From a virus: a DNA stretch of 64,000 bases. The stretch covers positions 50,791 to 114,790 of IMG/VR virus record IMGVR_UViG_3300027847_002504; one strand, given 5' to 3'. Below the pieces are notes generated by a model. That model ran no database searches, had not been told where the DNA came from, and worked only from the letters and a program-made list of their open reading frames with translations. The position numbers and the translations under genes are program-made. Shown in pieces: positions 37,687-46,929 of the stretch. How positions within the stretch are numbered: the stretch's first letter is position 1; the number at the start of each line of letters is the position of its first letter.

Positions 37687-40122
37687 ATGAATCCAGAATT
37701 GCAAGAGATAGAACAGAAGGTTGACACAATTGAGCAGAACGTAGGCTCAGGAAATGTTAATTCTGATGAAATTTCCGGGAGATTCCCCGGCGCTTCCGAG
37801 GCTGTTTCGTTAGTTAACGAATTTGCTGGGGGAGATCTGTTGAAAAATGTAGCATACATTTACAATTCTACTGATGTAGATGCATTCGGGGTTTTCAACC
37901 CATCATTGAACGAAACAGTTGATTGGGTCAGGGTTAAGAAAGAGCTTGAAAGATCTGGTTATGTAACTAATATTCCAGAGAGCCCTTCAGAAAGTGATCT
38001 TCTATATGCATATTCTCCAGATAAAGATCCAGAAGAAGTGACAGAAGAGATGAGAAGACTTTTTGAAAAGAAAAAATCTGAAGGTGGAAGCGTTATTGGC
38101 ATCGATATTGCAAGAATCATGGATATTACTGACCAAATGATTTTGGACTCCGATCCAGATACGATTACCGAGGATGATAAGAACAACCTTCGAAAAGTTC
38201 AGTTAGCTTCCATTATTGCCCACGAAGCCTTACATGCCAAAGGTGGGGACGAAGGCCCATGTCAAGAGTTGCAAAATTCCCTTCTTTCTTGGGGGATGAA
38301 TAGGTTTAACCTGCCTTTTGAAACGACAGGGGAAATGACTCACGCTTCAAATGAAAATAGTTGGTATAGGAAGGCTCAGATCGCCCCGTTCCAGTGGAGT
38401 CTAATTGAAACAGTGTTGAGATCCAATCAAGAGGTTAACTTTCAAGAATTCGCTACCGAAGGGACAAAGTATGACTCAGTGGAAACCCTTCTTGAAAACA
38501 ATCTTCACACTGGTGACGAATCGGGAGATAAAACTTGTGAGGAAAACCTTACTCAAGAAAGGAAAGAGAAGGGGGTTGCTGAGACAGAGTCTGTAACGTT
38601 AGAGAAAATGTTAATGGACAAGCTTCCTCACGCTTTGATTATTCCTATTCAAAAAGCGGCATCGACAAATAAACTTATTAAGTTCGCGTCATGGAGAAGT
38701 AACGTTGGTGGCCCGCATATTGGTGGCGTCTTTGGATATCTAAATGGATTTAATGCGGGTTGGAGAGAGCCATTTGAGGCTGATGATATTTCTGACACCC
38801 ATGGATATTACGACGGAGAATCTTCAGACAGAAGATATTGGATGAGAAGATATGATGAAAGGTACGGTAGGGGTAAAATAGCCAAAGATAGATTTGGTAG
38901 ATCTTACTGGAAAAATGATATCCAGATTGACCTTGCTTCACCAGAACATAGGAATAGACCAGAGAAGTGGAACGATAGAGATACTTATTGGTCTGGCCGA
39001 TCCGATTTTGGTACTGCTGGGGCAGTTGGCAACTCTCTTTATAATGTGACAGATAACGAATCTAAGAATTATATTGTTCAAATATTGAGAAGGGTTGGGT
39101 ATTATAAGAAGATGGTTTTGTCAAAAAAGATAAATGTAGCCAGGCTGATTGTTCATGAAGACGCTTTACCTCATGTTGTTGACGCATTAGGAGATTTTCC
39201 GTATGCAATATTTGAGAATGACAATCTCAAGGATAAAGTTGTAGTTTGGATTACTGGGGATGAAGACTTAGAAGATATTAAAGAAATTGAGGACAATGTA
39301 AACTCTGGATCTAACATTGATCGTGTAAACTCATTTGTTAACCTTCAGGGAAGACTTAAGGAAACAATCAATAAGATACTTAGTAAGTGTAAGATATTAT
39401 CACAGACATATGGGATAGAAGACTGTTTCGTAGTTGGTGGATTCCCAAGAACATTGGCAACGACAAAGAATTTCCTTGAGGTTAACGATCTTGATTTCAC
39501 ATCTCCGGTAGTCGAGAACGTTCAAAAACTTGGCGGTCTTCTTGCGGCAGATCTTGGTATTGTCGATATCGGATTTAGCCAAAGAACTGGAACGATGAGT
39601 TATGAGTATGAAGGCGTATCGATGGACTTTCGTGGAAAACGTATTTTCACAGAGGGTGTAAGACCGCTTATGAGAGAAGAGAATATCTCAACGACCCCAA
39701 TTCACTTAGACGTGTATGCCAGAGACTTTACCGTCAATAGTCTACTTTATAGTTTTATTGACAATAATATCTACGATATAACGGGAAAAGCCATGGATGA
39801 TATTGAGGCCAAGATTGTTAGACCGATCCTCAACCCAGACGTTGTTATCCCGATTAATCCGCTCATGGTTACGAGGGCGATCATATTAAACCTTAGAGGA
39901 TATTCTATAGACCCAGAGCTTGATGAGTCGATTCATAGAAATAAAGAATTATTGTTTGACGGCGCGAAGGTTTCTGAAAAGAGATTGGCATATGAATATG
40001 AGAAGATCATAGGCTACGGCCCTGACGGAGAATACATGCTAAAGGAATACGGCCTTGAAAAATTGAAAGAAATACATGCAAAAGTAGTTAAAGAGCAGCC
40101 GGAATTTTTTGAAACAGTATAG
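37687..40122 (+). CDS. Large multidomain protein with HEALH motif and CCA-adding-like head
   Basis: 811 residues. Around residue 179, IIAHEALHAKGG is an HExxH zinc-protease-like motif. At about 225, SWYRKAQIAPF repeats the WYxKAQ pattern seen elsewhere. From about residue 570 the chain matches the class II nucleotidyltransferase head: VVGGFPRTLAT (GGxxR), NDLDFTS (DxD, about 601-603), YARDFTVNSLLY (RRDF-like, about 678) and YDITGKAMDDIEAKIVRPI, as in CCA-adding enzymes and poly(A) polymerase I. All three acidic and basic signature positions are kept. The C-terminal helical body is short, so specificity is open. A role in repairing or completing tRNA 3' ends is attractive because several tRNA genes here lack CCA. 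Confidence 0.75.
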   Translation: MNPELQEIEQKVDTIEQNVGSGNVNSDEISGRFPGASEAVSLVNEFAGGDLLKNVAYIYNSTDVDAFGVFNPSLNETVDWVRVKKELERSGYVTNIPESPSESDLLYAYSPDKDPEEVTEEMRRLFEKKKSEGGSVIGIDIARIMDITDQMILDSDPDTITEDDKNNLRKVQLASIIAHEALHAKGGDEGPCQELQNSLLSWGMNRFNLPFETTGEMTHASNENSWYRKAQIAPFQWSLIETVLRSNQEVNFQEFATEGTKYDSVETLLENNLHTGDESGDKTCEENLTQERKEKGVAETESVTLEKMLMDKLPHALIIPIQKAASTNKLIKFASWRSNVGGPHIGGVFGYLNGFNAGWREPFEADDISDTHGYYDGESSDRRYWMRRYDERYGRGKIAKDRFGRSYWKNDIQIDLASPEHRNRPEKWNDRDTYWSGRSDFGTAGAVGNSLYNVTDNESKNYIVQILRRVGYYKKMVLSKKINVARLIVHEDALPHVVDALGDFPYAIFENDNLKDKVVVWITGDEDLEDIKEIEDNVNSGSNIDRVNSFVNLQGRLKETINKILSKCKILSQTYGIEDCFVVGGFPRTLATTKNFLEVNDLDFTSPVVENVQKLGGLLAADLGIVDIGFSQRTGTMSYEYEGVSMDFRGKRIFTEGVRPLMREENISTTPIHLDVYARDFTVNSLLYSFIDNNIYDITGKAMDDIEAKIVRPILNPDVVIPINPLMVTRAIILNLRGYSIDPELDESIHRNKELLFDGAKVSEKRLAYEYEKIIGYGPDGEYMLKEYGLEKLKEIHAKVVKEQPEFFETV

Positions 40123-40131
40123 GAGGTCAAA

Positions 40132-40593
40132 ATGCCAGTCCCAATAGTACCAATGAATACAGATTATTTGATGTTAGATCAAAACAAACCAATGACCCCT
40201 CAGGTTGATTACGGTATAGATGTAAGCCTGTTACCATTTGTTACAGAAAAACAGTCGAAAGCCAATGATATCATAAAGGTCAGCAATTTCGAGGCGGGAA
40301 TACTTTTCAAGCTTTGGAAAGACAGTAGCGGTAGCGCCAGTGATGAAAAGATACCTATTCCAGAGACGGTAAGTCAGAACGACGTTTTAAGGCTAAAAGC
40401 CTCTGGTCTTATAAGTGGAGATATAGAGACTTTTACGTACACAAGCAGAGGGAGAGAGGTTATTAAGACTCTGGTTCTTTCAGAAGAGAATAGTTTTGAT
40501 AAGAGTTCTGAAACCAAGGGGCTCCAGGAAATTCTCGCTGATAAAAAGAAGAAATTTGGAAATGGACCAAGACTCTCTGTGGGTAAAAAGTAA
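40132..40593 (+). CDS. Hypothetical protein
   Basis: 153 residues. A Pro-rich N-terminus precedes a helical domain (SQNDVLRLKASGLISGDIETFTYTSRGREVIKTLVL) that looks like a winged helix. AGGAGG precedes the ATG. The stop overlaps the next gene's ATG (TAATG). Confidence 0.55.
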   Translation: MPVPIVPMNTDYLMLDQNKPMTPQVDYGIDVSLLPFVTEKQSKANDIIKVSNFEAGILFKLWKDSSGSASDEKIPIPETVSQNDVLRLKASGLISGDIETFTYTSRGREVIKTLVLSEENSFDKSSETKGLQEILADKKKKFGNGPRLSVGKK

Positions 40594-40790
40594 TGATCTT
40601 TTTCTTTGCGACTGAAAAATTTGATCGTGAGATAAAAGAAGGTAGGCTGAGTGGTTTTAAGTATAAATCAAGTGGTCGAAATTATTATGTTGAGGTTGAT
40701 GAGGCGAGCGCTTCTAAATTAATACGTATAGTTTCTTCATATGGTTGTGCATGGCAGTCTAATACGCCGACAAGAACAAATAGAAGATAA
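40593..40790 (+). CDS. Small hypothetical protein
   Basis: 65 residues, basic, starting MIFFFATEKFDREIKEGRLSG. It overlaps the previous stop by one base. The short strand-helix pattern gives no family match. Confidence 0.5.
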   Translation: MIFFFATEKFDREIKEGRLSGFKYKSSGRNYYVEVDEASASKLIRIVSSYGCAWQSNTPTRTNRR

Positions 40791-40814
40791 GCGTGAAATT
40801 GGAGGTTTGTAGCC

Positions 40815-41741
40815 GTGGCTGCGAGTGAAAAAAAGACAATTAATTTAATGGTAGATGTCGCAAACGACCCCTACACAAGAGAGCAGGGGCTGATGTACAA
40901 GAAGCATCTCGGAGAAAATCGCGGGATGCTATTTTGCTTTGCGTCAGATAGGCACCTTAGTTTCTGGATGTCTAACACCTATATTCCCTTGGACATAGCC
41001 TTTTTGAGTAGCGATTTCAAAGTGTTAGATATTAAACCCTTGATACCATTATCTCTAAGGCCCGTAAAGTCATCGACAAAATGTAGGTACGCACTTGAAG
41101 TTAATCGTGGGTGGTTTGCTAAGAACAATGTTGTGGTTGGTCATAGTTTTGGAGACAGTATAAAAACAGCCGGAGCCGAAGAGTTTAACGTTAGAATAAC
41201 ACAGAACTTTGTTGACGCCCTTGATTTCGCAATAAAGAACGGGTTGAACATGGAGATATCCTATATGTACACCGGTGGCCACAGAGGCATGTTAGATCAT
41301 CAATTAGCAACAAGTGGAACCGCCAAGCTTCCAAGCGGTAAAATATTTGAGAGGGACGGCGACAATATAACTGTTGTTGATTTAACTAGAGGCGGTCAAC
41401 CAAGAACATTTAAGTTGGATGATATCGTTGGGTATCAATTTATAACAAAGGACGGCCCAGTTAACCCTCATGACATTAGAAATTATTTAACCTCTATTGA
41501 AGAGGGAAAAGATCATGAGCAGCGGGCGAGAGAGACGCTTGAACAAGCGCGTGATCAAATTGAAATGTTTGACCCTAATCGAATAGATGTAATTGATACA
41601 AAAAGAAGAGAACCGCCCGTTCAAGAGACCCCGCCACCGGATACTCAAGTACAGGATGTTCCGGTACAAAATGTTCCGGTGCAGGAAAAACCACCAAAGA
41701 AGAAGACCTTTCTTGATGATTGGTCAGATCTAATTTCATAA
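40815..41741 (+). CDS. DUF192 protein with WYL-like and Pro-rich regions
   Basis: 308 residues from a GTG with GGAGG upstream. Residues about 5-110 are DUF192 (REQGLMYKKHLGENRGMLF and the FWMSNTYIPLDIAFL core). Residues about 140-235 resemble a WYL-type small domain (LDFAIKNGLNMEISYMYTGG, RTFKLDDIVGYQF). A Pro/Gln-rich tail with VQEKPPKKK ends the chain. DUF192 proteins are usually small secreted proteins, so the fusion is unusual. Confidence 0.65.
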   Translation: MAASEKKTINLMVDVANDPYTREQGLMYKKHLGENRGMLFCFASDRHLSFWMSNTYIPLDIAFLSSDFKVLDIKPLIPLSLRPVKSSTKCRYALEVNRGWFAKNNVVVGHSFGDSIKTAGAEEFNVRITQNFVDALDFAIKNGLNMEISYMYTGGHRGMLDHQLATSGTAKLPSGKIFERDGDNITVVDLTRGGQPRTFKLDDIVGYQFITKDGPVNPHDIRNYLTSIEEGKDHEQRARETLEQARDQIEMFDPNRIDVIDTKRREPPVQETPPPDTQVQDVPVQNVPVQEKPPKKKTFLDDWSDLIS

Positions 41742-41750
41742 GGAGTTAAA

Positions 41751-41924
41751 ATGGAAGATATTAAAAAAGAAGCCCAAGACGCCGGAGATAGCTCAAATAT
41801 GATGACAGAGTATTGGGAAAATCTAAAGAGCAAGAAAGATAAGGGTATGACGGAAGGGCAGGCAATCCTTGAGTATTTAAGTGAAAACGAGGCGAAACAC
41901 AAGAGAGAAAGAGGCAAGAAGTAA
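41751..41924 (+). CDS. Small charged protein (57 aa)
   Basis: MEDIKKEAQDAGDSSNMMT continuing to a Lys/Arg-rich end (KHKRERGKK). AGGAG 6 nt before the ATG supports it. Helical and amphipathic. Function unknown. Confidence 0.55.
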   Translation: MEDIKKEAQDAGDSSNMMTEYWENLKSKKDKGMTEGQAILEYLSENEAKHKRERGKK

Positions 41925-41967
41925 AAAGACTTGTGAATTTCTACTAAAAGTTTTGAGATGAGTAAAC

Positions 41968-43590
41968 ATGGCACTTTCAAATTGGTACGCAGACTTAGCG
42001 CTACCGGGAAGCAATGCTTCTTCGGTGAATCAGGAGGGAAATTACCCAGACGATTTTCAATGGAATAATAAAAACCCCATTGATGATGTGTCATTCTATT
42101 CTTCTTGTGATGAGGTAGACGCTTTCAATAATCCAGAAAAGGGAGAGTTGAAAAACGTGATGATCAATGGCCCGGTAGTTATGGCAACCGGATCAAGATA
42201 TAAGGAGAATATTTTCCCCGCTATTCTTGGTGATCAAATAAGCAGTTCAAGTTCTTCCAGCAGCTGTTCTTCCAGTAGCTCGTCGAATAGTAGTTCAAGC
42301 TGTTCTTGTTCTTGTTCTTCATCATCAAGATCTGGTAGCTTTAGCTCATCAAGTCTTTCCTCAAGTTGTAGCTCATCAAGTTGTAGTTGTTCATGTAGTT
42401 CCTCAAGTAGTAGTTGTTCCTCAAGCTGTTCCTCAAGCTGTTCCAGCTGGGAAAGCTCATTATGTAGTTGCTCTTCAAGCTGTTCAAGTTGGGAAAGCTC
42501 ATCACTAAGTGGTGTAGGAGAATTTTATTGGGAGGCAAAAGCCCAGTTCGAAGCTCCAGAGTCTGGCGGATCTGTTCTTACATTGACAGAATTCAATAAT
42601 ACCGGGCTGTATTCTGGAACCGCTCCAGCTTCATGGGTAAGAGACCCACTAACAATGTTGAATAAAGATGTGACTAAGTACAATTTTTTCACAGGCGTTT
42701 ATTTTGACAGTTTCTCTGTCACATTTAGAAAGAAATATTCTGGCGAAGGAACGCCACCGCTTCCAACAGAGTCTTTTGCCAGAGCAGGATTCGAGGTTAC
42801 CTATAATGCTATTGAAGATATTGATGCTACATCCATTGTTAGGATAAAGAGTGCAAAACTTACAGGTGCTCCAGTAACTACCACGTGGAATTTTTTATCG
42901 TGTTGTCCCCCACCCGACGCCTATTGCTTTTACATAAAAAGGCAGGGCAATGACACTGTTCCGACACCTCCATCAACACATGCCGCCTGTACCGTTTGCA
43001 TATCAAGTAGCTCATCGAGTAACTCTTGTAGCTCGTCAAGTAGCTCAAGTAGCTCAAGTTGTTCGAGTTCATGTTCAAGTTGGGAATCAAGCAGTAGTTC
43101 GTTTAGCAAATCGAGCGAGTCTATAAGCTCCGTCCAGGCCATTGGTCAATGTTCACCTGGAGAATCGTGCGGAACAATGACTATCAAATTTAAGACGTAT
43201 ACGATTCCAGACAGATTGACCGTTACAGATAATACCGGAAGTATATTGGATACGGGATCAATATCTACTTATCAGAATTACAACACCTATATTGTTGAGG
43301 CGACTTGTCCTGTTGAAGTTTGCGTTCAAGCACCATTAGCTGGCACAGCATGGATTATTGATATCACAGGGTGCGACTTTACATTGAATCAGTCTGGCGG
43401 TCAAGTTAGTTCCCTTTGTTGGACAAATTCAAGCAGTTCGTCAAGCAGCTGTTCAAGTTGGGTGTCAAGTAGTTGTTCATCAGAAAGTATTAGTTCTTCG
43501 TCGAGCTATTCGCTCTCGTCATCATCAATGAGTTTCTCAAGCAGCAGTAGTAGCTGTTCAAGTAGCTGTTCAAGTAGTAGCAGTATATAA
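41968..43590 (+). CDS. Ser/Cys-rich virion-type protein
   Basis: 540 residues. Three tracts of Ser with interspersed Cys (about residues 91-180, 346-385 and 487-540) separate folded segments: an N-terminal region, a middle beta-rich domain (FYWEAKAQFEAPESGGS) and a second beta domain (MTIKFKTYTIPDRL). The tracts use all six Ser codons mixed with TGT/TGC, so they are not simple DNA repeats. They look like surface linkers or glycosylation targets. The gene that follows is a capsule-type glycosyltransferase. Confidence 0.75.
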   Translation: MALSNWYADLALPGSNASSVNQEGNYPDDFQWNNKNPIDDVSFYSSCDEVDAFNNPEKGELKNVMINGPVVMATGSRYKENIFPAILGDQISSSSSSSSCSSSSSSNSSSSCSCSCSSSSRSGSFSSSSLSSSCSSSSCSCSCSSSSSSCSSSCSSSCSSWESSLCSCSSSCSSWESSSLSGVGEFYWEAKAQFEAPESGGSVLTLTEFNNTGLYSGTAPASWVRDPLTMLNKDVTKYNFFTGVYFDSFSVTFRKKYSGEGTPPLPTESFARAGFEVTYNAIEDIDATSIVRIKSAKLTGAPVTTTWNFLSCCPPPDAYCFYIKRQGNDTVPTPPSTHAACTVCISSSSSSNSCSSSSSSSSSSCSSSCSSWESSSSSFSKSSESISSVQAIGQCSPGESCGTMTIKFKTYTIPDRLTVTDNTGSILDTGSISTYQNYNTYIVEATCPVEVCVQAPLAGTAWIIDITGCDFTLNQSGGQVSSLCWTNSSSSSSSCSSWVSSSCSSESISSSSSYSLSSSSMSFSSSSSSCSSSCSSSSSI

Positions 43591-43616
43591 TTATCGTCAT
43601 CATAAGAGATTAAATC

Positions 43617-44543
43617 ATGAGAGTAGCATGTTTATTTTTCCCAGAAAACCACGATCAGTTAAAACATCAAATAGAACATGTTTTAACTGATAAAGAAATA
43701 TCTGTCCGATTTTCTTGCGTTAAAAATGAGTATATAAATCTTATAAAAGAATATGACAATATTATTACCTGGGGTTTGAAAGTTCCAAAAGAATGGTACG
43801 ACAAACACGGCAAAAACTTTTTGTTTATCGAGAACGCATTATTCAATCAGGGGAGTGGAATATTCTTAGATACGAACGGGTGGTTTTCGGACTCTACAAT
43901 ATGTACAGATAAGGAGTATTTACAATCCGCCTCGTCATTTGAGATAGATAAGTTCTATGAAATTGCGGAAGAAAGGTTTGGTTGGGTTGATTATTTTCAA
44001 GAATACGACCCGGAAGGTCCGATTCTTGTAGTTTTACAAAGAGAGAATGACGCTCCTGTAAAATATTGTTATGACGATTACGGTAAAGGGAGTAGTATCT
44101 TATCATTGTTGTCAAGAGTAAAGAAACAGTTCCCAGACAAGGAAATTATTGTTAGACCACACCCAAGGCACCGATCCGACTGGGAAGAAGTTAGAGAAGA
44201 GGGGGTTAAAATATTTGGCGATAGATGGGAGTTAGATTTGGAAAAATCTGTATATAGATCTATATCAAGATGCTCAAAGGTTATTACAATTAATTCAACA
44301 GTGGCAACTGAGGCGCTATTTAGTGGTATTCCTGTGGCGACCATCGGCAGATCGGCATATACGGGCTCAGGGGCTACTTACGAAGGTAAATTGTCAGGGT
44401 TTGACGACTTCACCCCAGATAGGGAAGTGGTAAAGAACTATCTTGGGGCGATAATGAGGCATCAATTAATGATAGACAGTAGTTGTGAGGACATTTTGAA
44501 TAACGAATGTTTTAGTCGTTGGATGTCCAACGGCCTTAGTTAA
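43617..44543 (+). CDS. Capsule polysaccharide-type glycosyltransferase
   Basis: 308 residues. EIIVRPHPRHRSDWEE and RCSKVITINSTVATEALF, then GIPVATIGRSAYTG, match the nucleotide-sugar region of KpsC-like transferases, as in the gene at 27858. The first half has Rossmann-like ILVVLQRENDAPVK. It lies directly downstream of the Ser/Cys-rich protein, suggesting that this protein is its acceptor. Confidence 0.72.
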   Translation: MRVACLFFPENHDQLKHQIEHVLTDKEISVRFSCVKNEYINLIKEYDNIITWGLKVPKEWYDKHGKNFLFIENALFNQGSGIFLDTNGWFSDSTICTDKEYLQSASSFEIDKFYEIAEERFGWVDYFQEYDPEGPILVVLQRENDAPVKYCYDDYGKGSSILSLLSRVKKQFPDKEIIVRPHPRHRSDWEEVREEGVKIFGDRWELDLEKSVYRSISRCSKVITINSTVATEALFSGIPVATIGRSAYTGSGATYEGKLSGFDDFTPDREVVKNYLGAIMRHQLMIDSSCEDILNNECFSRWMSNGLS

Positions 44544-44612
44544 TGTACAATTATAAATTAAAGGAGTTTGAAGTGTTATGAAAGAATTTGGACTATATTT
44601 GGAGGGAGAAAA

Positions 44613-45053
44613 ATGGCTATAGCAGCAGTATGGAGAGAGTATAACCCATCGACAGGAAAGTTAATGGGAACAGTCACCTCTTTGTCATTTGGAAATGTCA
44701 ACATAGGCGAATTCAGCCCGATCAGAGTTTTTGATCTGTATGTCCCAGACGTATCGTTTCTTTCTAATGTGACTCTTCAAATAACAGCCTCCCCACAAAT
44801 CACAGTAAATGACAGCCCTGTAGATATCACTTCTGACGGGACAGCGGGGAATGGAAATTTCGGAATAGAACTTGACGATAATTTTGTCTCAAGAAGCACA
44901 CTGTCGAGATTCTTCGCGGGTCTTGACCAACCAGTAACGATAGGGACAAGGGCTGACAATGTGTCAAAGTATATATTCATGAACTCAAGAATGTCCATGG
45001 ACGCCGCAGAAGCGGGGTCTGTGACGTATCAGGTAAGCCTTGATCACTCATAA
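44613..45053 (+). CDS. Hypothetical virion-type protein
   Basis: About 146 residues from the ATG at 44613 with GGAGGGAG upstream; an upstream TTG at 44568 is less likely. Beta-rich (MGTVTSLSFGNVNIGEF, NVTLQITASPQITVND), with the look of a tail or fibre domain. The stop overlaps the next ATG (TAATG). Confidence 0.6.
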   Translation: MAIAAVWREYNPSTGKLMGTVTSLSFGNVNIGEFSPIRVFDLYVPDVSFLSNVTLQITASPQITVNDSPVDITSDGTAGNGNFGIELDDNFVSRSTLSRFFAGLDQPVTIGTRADNVSKYIFMNSRMSMDAAEAGSVTYQVSLDHS

Positions 45054-46921
45054 TGAAACCACAGAATGACAGAAGAAACTTCCTAACACCAATAAAAACA
45101 AACATCAGAGACTTTAAGAGGTTCTCTGATGATTATGTCCATTATTTGTTTAGAGATAAAGACGGTAACATTTCAGTCTATAGAACTGATGAGGTGTTGG
45201 ACACCACTGTATCTTTCCCAGCCTCGACAGACCGTCTTCCAAGAGACTATGTGGGGGAGAACCTGTCCCTCGTAGAACTCGCCTCAGATAACGTCTCAGT
45301 TTTGGGCACAGGAAACAATCCAAACAGAGTTTTTGATGGACAATTTGACTGTGGCTATTACACATATCTTGATACCACATGGAAAGCTATCGATAGTGAC
45401 GCATGTGTAAATGGAATCTTTCCATCATTCTCTAAGTTAGTGAAGGTTGACACCGATGATATTTTCATGGCCTCTCAAGTTGGAGGCAACGTTGTTATTT
45501 ATGAAGTTACAACAACGTCGGTAACCAAGAAAGCAGAATTGACAGACTATATCCTTGTTGATGCCAAGTCGATGGTGAATGATGTTATACTATTTGTTGT
45601 AAAAAGAGATATAGAATACCCGTATGAAATTATAGAAGAAGATTTTGGGGAAACGATACAACACTATGCAGGGAGTCCAGAAGCAATTCTATGTCTGGCC
45701 TCTGGCTCTTATTCTACTTTCAGGTCGTTCTGTACCGAAAGATCTATCTTCCCTTCATTATGCTCATTAGAGAACCCGACAGATGATAACTCATTTTTTA
45801 TTTACGACAGCTATGTATATGCGATATCTGTAAGCTATGACCCTGTAAACTCAATATTTGTCCCGGTTGTAGGGTTTGGTAAAGACAATGATGAGTGGAG
45901 GTTCTTTGCATCGTCAACACCATTTGGTGCTGTTTCTGACTTGATATATCCTCAAATAAGCGTTGACAACAGAGGTGTTGTTTACGCCTCCGCCCAAAAG
46001 GGCGAAGATATATACATGACATACTTCAGCAAGACTGAAAATCAATGGAAAAATTTTGACACAGCGATCACGATGAACTTAGATGACGCGATTGTGTCAA
46101 GCAGTTCTTCAAGTTCGTCATCATGTAGTTCGTCATCTTGCAATAACTCATCATCCTCATCGTGCTCCTCATCGTGTTCCTCATCGTGCAGTAGTAGTTC
46201 TTGCTCATGTTCCTCTTCTTGGACTTCGGACATTAATGCTTACAATTCGTATATGCTGGCTCATTGGGACTTTGATGAGACTACTGGGTCGATTCATTCC
46301 GATGATGTGCTACCATATAATCATTTGATAACAAAAGACGCATCAACAGTAAAAACAGATCCTGGAAAGAAGACTAACGCAACGACACCAGAGGCGGATG
46401 TGACGTTTGGTTTGGTGACTGGAATAAGCGGGGTCCATGCGAGTTCTGTTATAATGAGTTTCTGGTATTACCCAGACCCACTAAATGTATCTCCTGGGAA
46501 AATAATTATAAGAAAGACAAATGAGTACGAAGTTTCTCACTTTTTAGACACTGGAAGTGCAAAACTTACTTTTCAGGCTGATGATAGATTGATAACGTCT
46601 GGGGCGATGTCACTTGCAAATTGGCATCACATTTTATGTATTGCTGATTCTGGTATAAATAGGATCATAATATATGTCGATGGGGTTCAGTCGGGTATAG
46701 AGTCGTTTTCCAGCACAATACAGGACTTTTCCAATGACACTGAGGTATGGATAAGTGTAGATGACGATTCGGGCCTTGATGAATTTGCTTTTTGGGGAGA
46801 CATTCCACTTAGTAGTGTTGCCGAAGCAGACAGTATGGCTGACTATATTTATAATGGCGATCATGGAACATTTTATGATGGCGGAACTTGGACCCAAAGC
46901 AGTTCGAGCAGTTCGAGTTAG
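45053..46921 (+). CDS. LamG-domain fibre-like protein with Ser/Cys linker
   Basis: 622 residues. A beta-propeller- or fibre-like N-terminal half is followed by a Ser/Cys tract (bases about 46098-46224), then a LamG/concanavalin-type jelly roll (LAHWDFDETTGSIHSDD, NWHHILCIADSGINRIIIYVDG) and a short Ser tail. LamG domains bind carbohydrates. Likely a receptor-binding or appendage protein. Part of the late operon, overlapping the previous stop. Confidence 0.75.
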   Translation: MKPQNDRRNFLTPIKTNIRDFKRFSDDYVHYLFRDKDGNISVYRTDEVLDTTVSFPASTDRLPRDYVGENLSLVELASDNVSVLGTGNNPNRVFDGQFDCGYYTYLDTTWKAIDSDACVNGIFPSFSKLVKVDTDDIFMASQVGGNVVIYEVTTTSVTKKAELTDYILVDAKSMVNDVILFVVKRDIEYPYEIIEEDFGETIQHYAGSPEAILCLASGSYSTFRSFCTERSIFPSLCSLENPTDDNSFFIYDSYVYAISVSYDPVNSIFVPVVGFGKDNDEWRFFASSTPFGAVSDLIYPQISVDNRGVVYASAQKGEDIYMTYFSKTENQWKNFDTAITMNLDDAIVSSSSSSSSSCSSSSCNNSSSSSCSSSCSSSCSSSSCSCSSSWTSDINAYNSYMLAHWDFDETTGSIHSDDVLPYNHLITKDASTVKTDPGKKTNATTPEADVTFGLVTGISGVHASSVIMSFWYYPDPLNVSPGKIIIRKTNEYEVSHFLDTGSAKLTFQADDRLITSGAMSLANWHHILCIADSGINRIIIYVDGVQSGIESFSSTIQDFSNDTEVWISVDDDSGLDEFAFWGDIPLSSVAEADSMADYIYNGDHGTFYDGGTWTQSSSSSSS

Positions 46922-46929
46922 GGGTAATA

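Noticed and set aside
42239-43590. Ser/Cys tracts as DNA microsatellites or assembly artefacts
   Set aside because: Codons vary irregularly over all six Ser codons, which a slipped or collapsed repeat would not produce.
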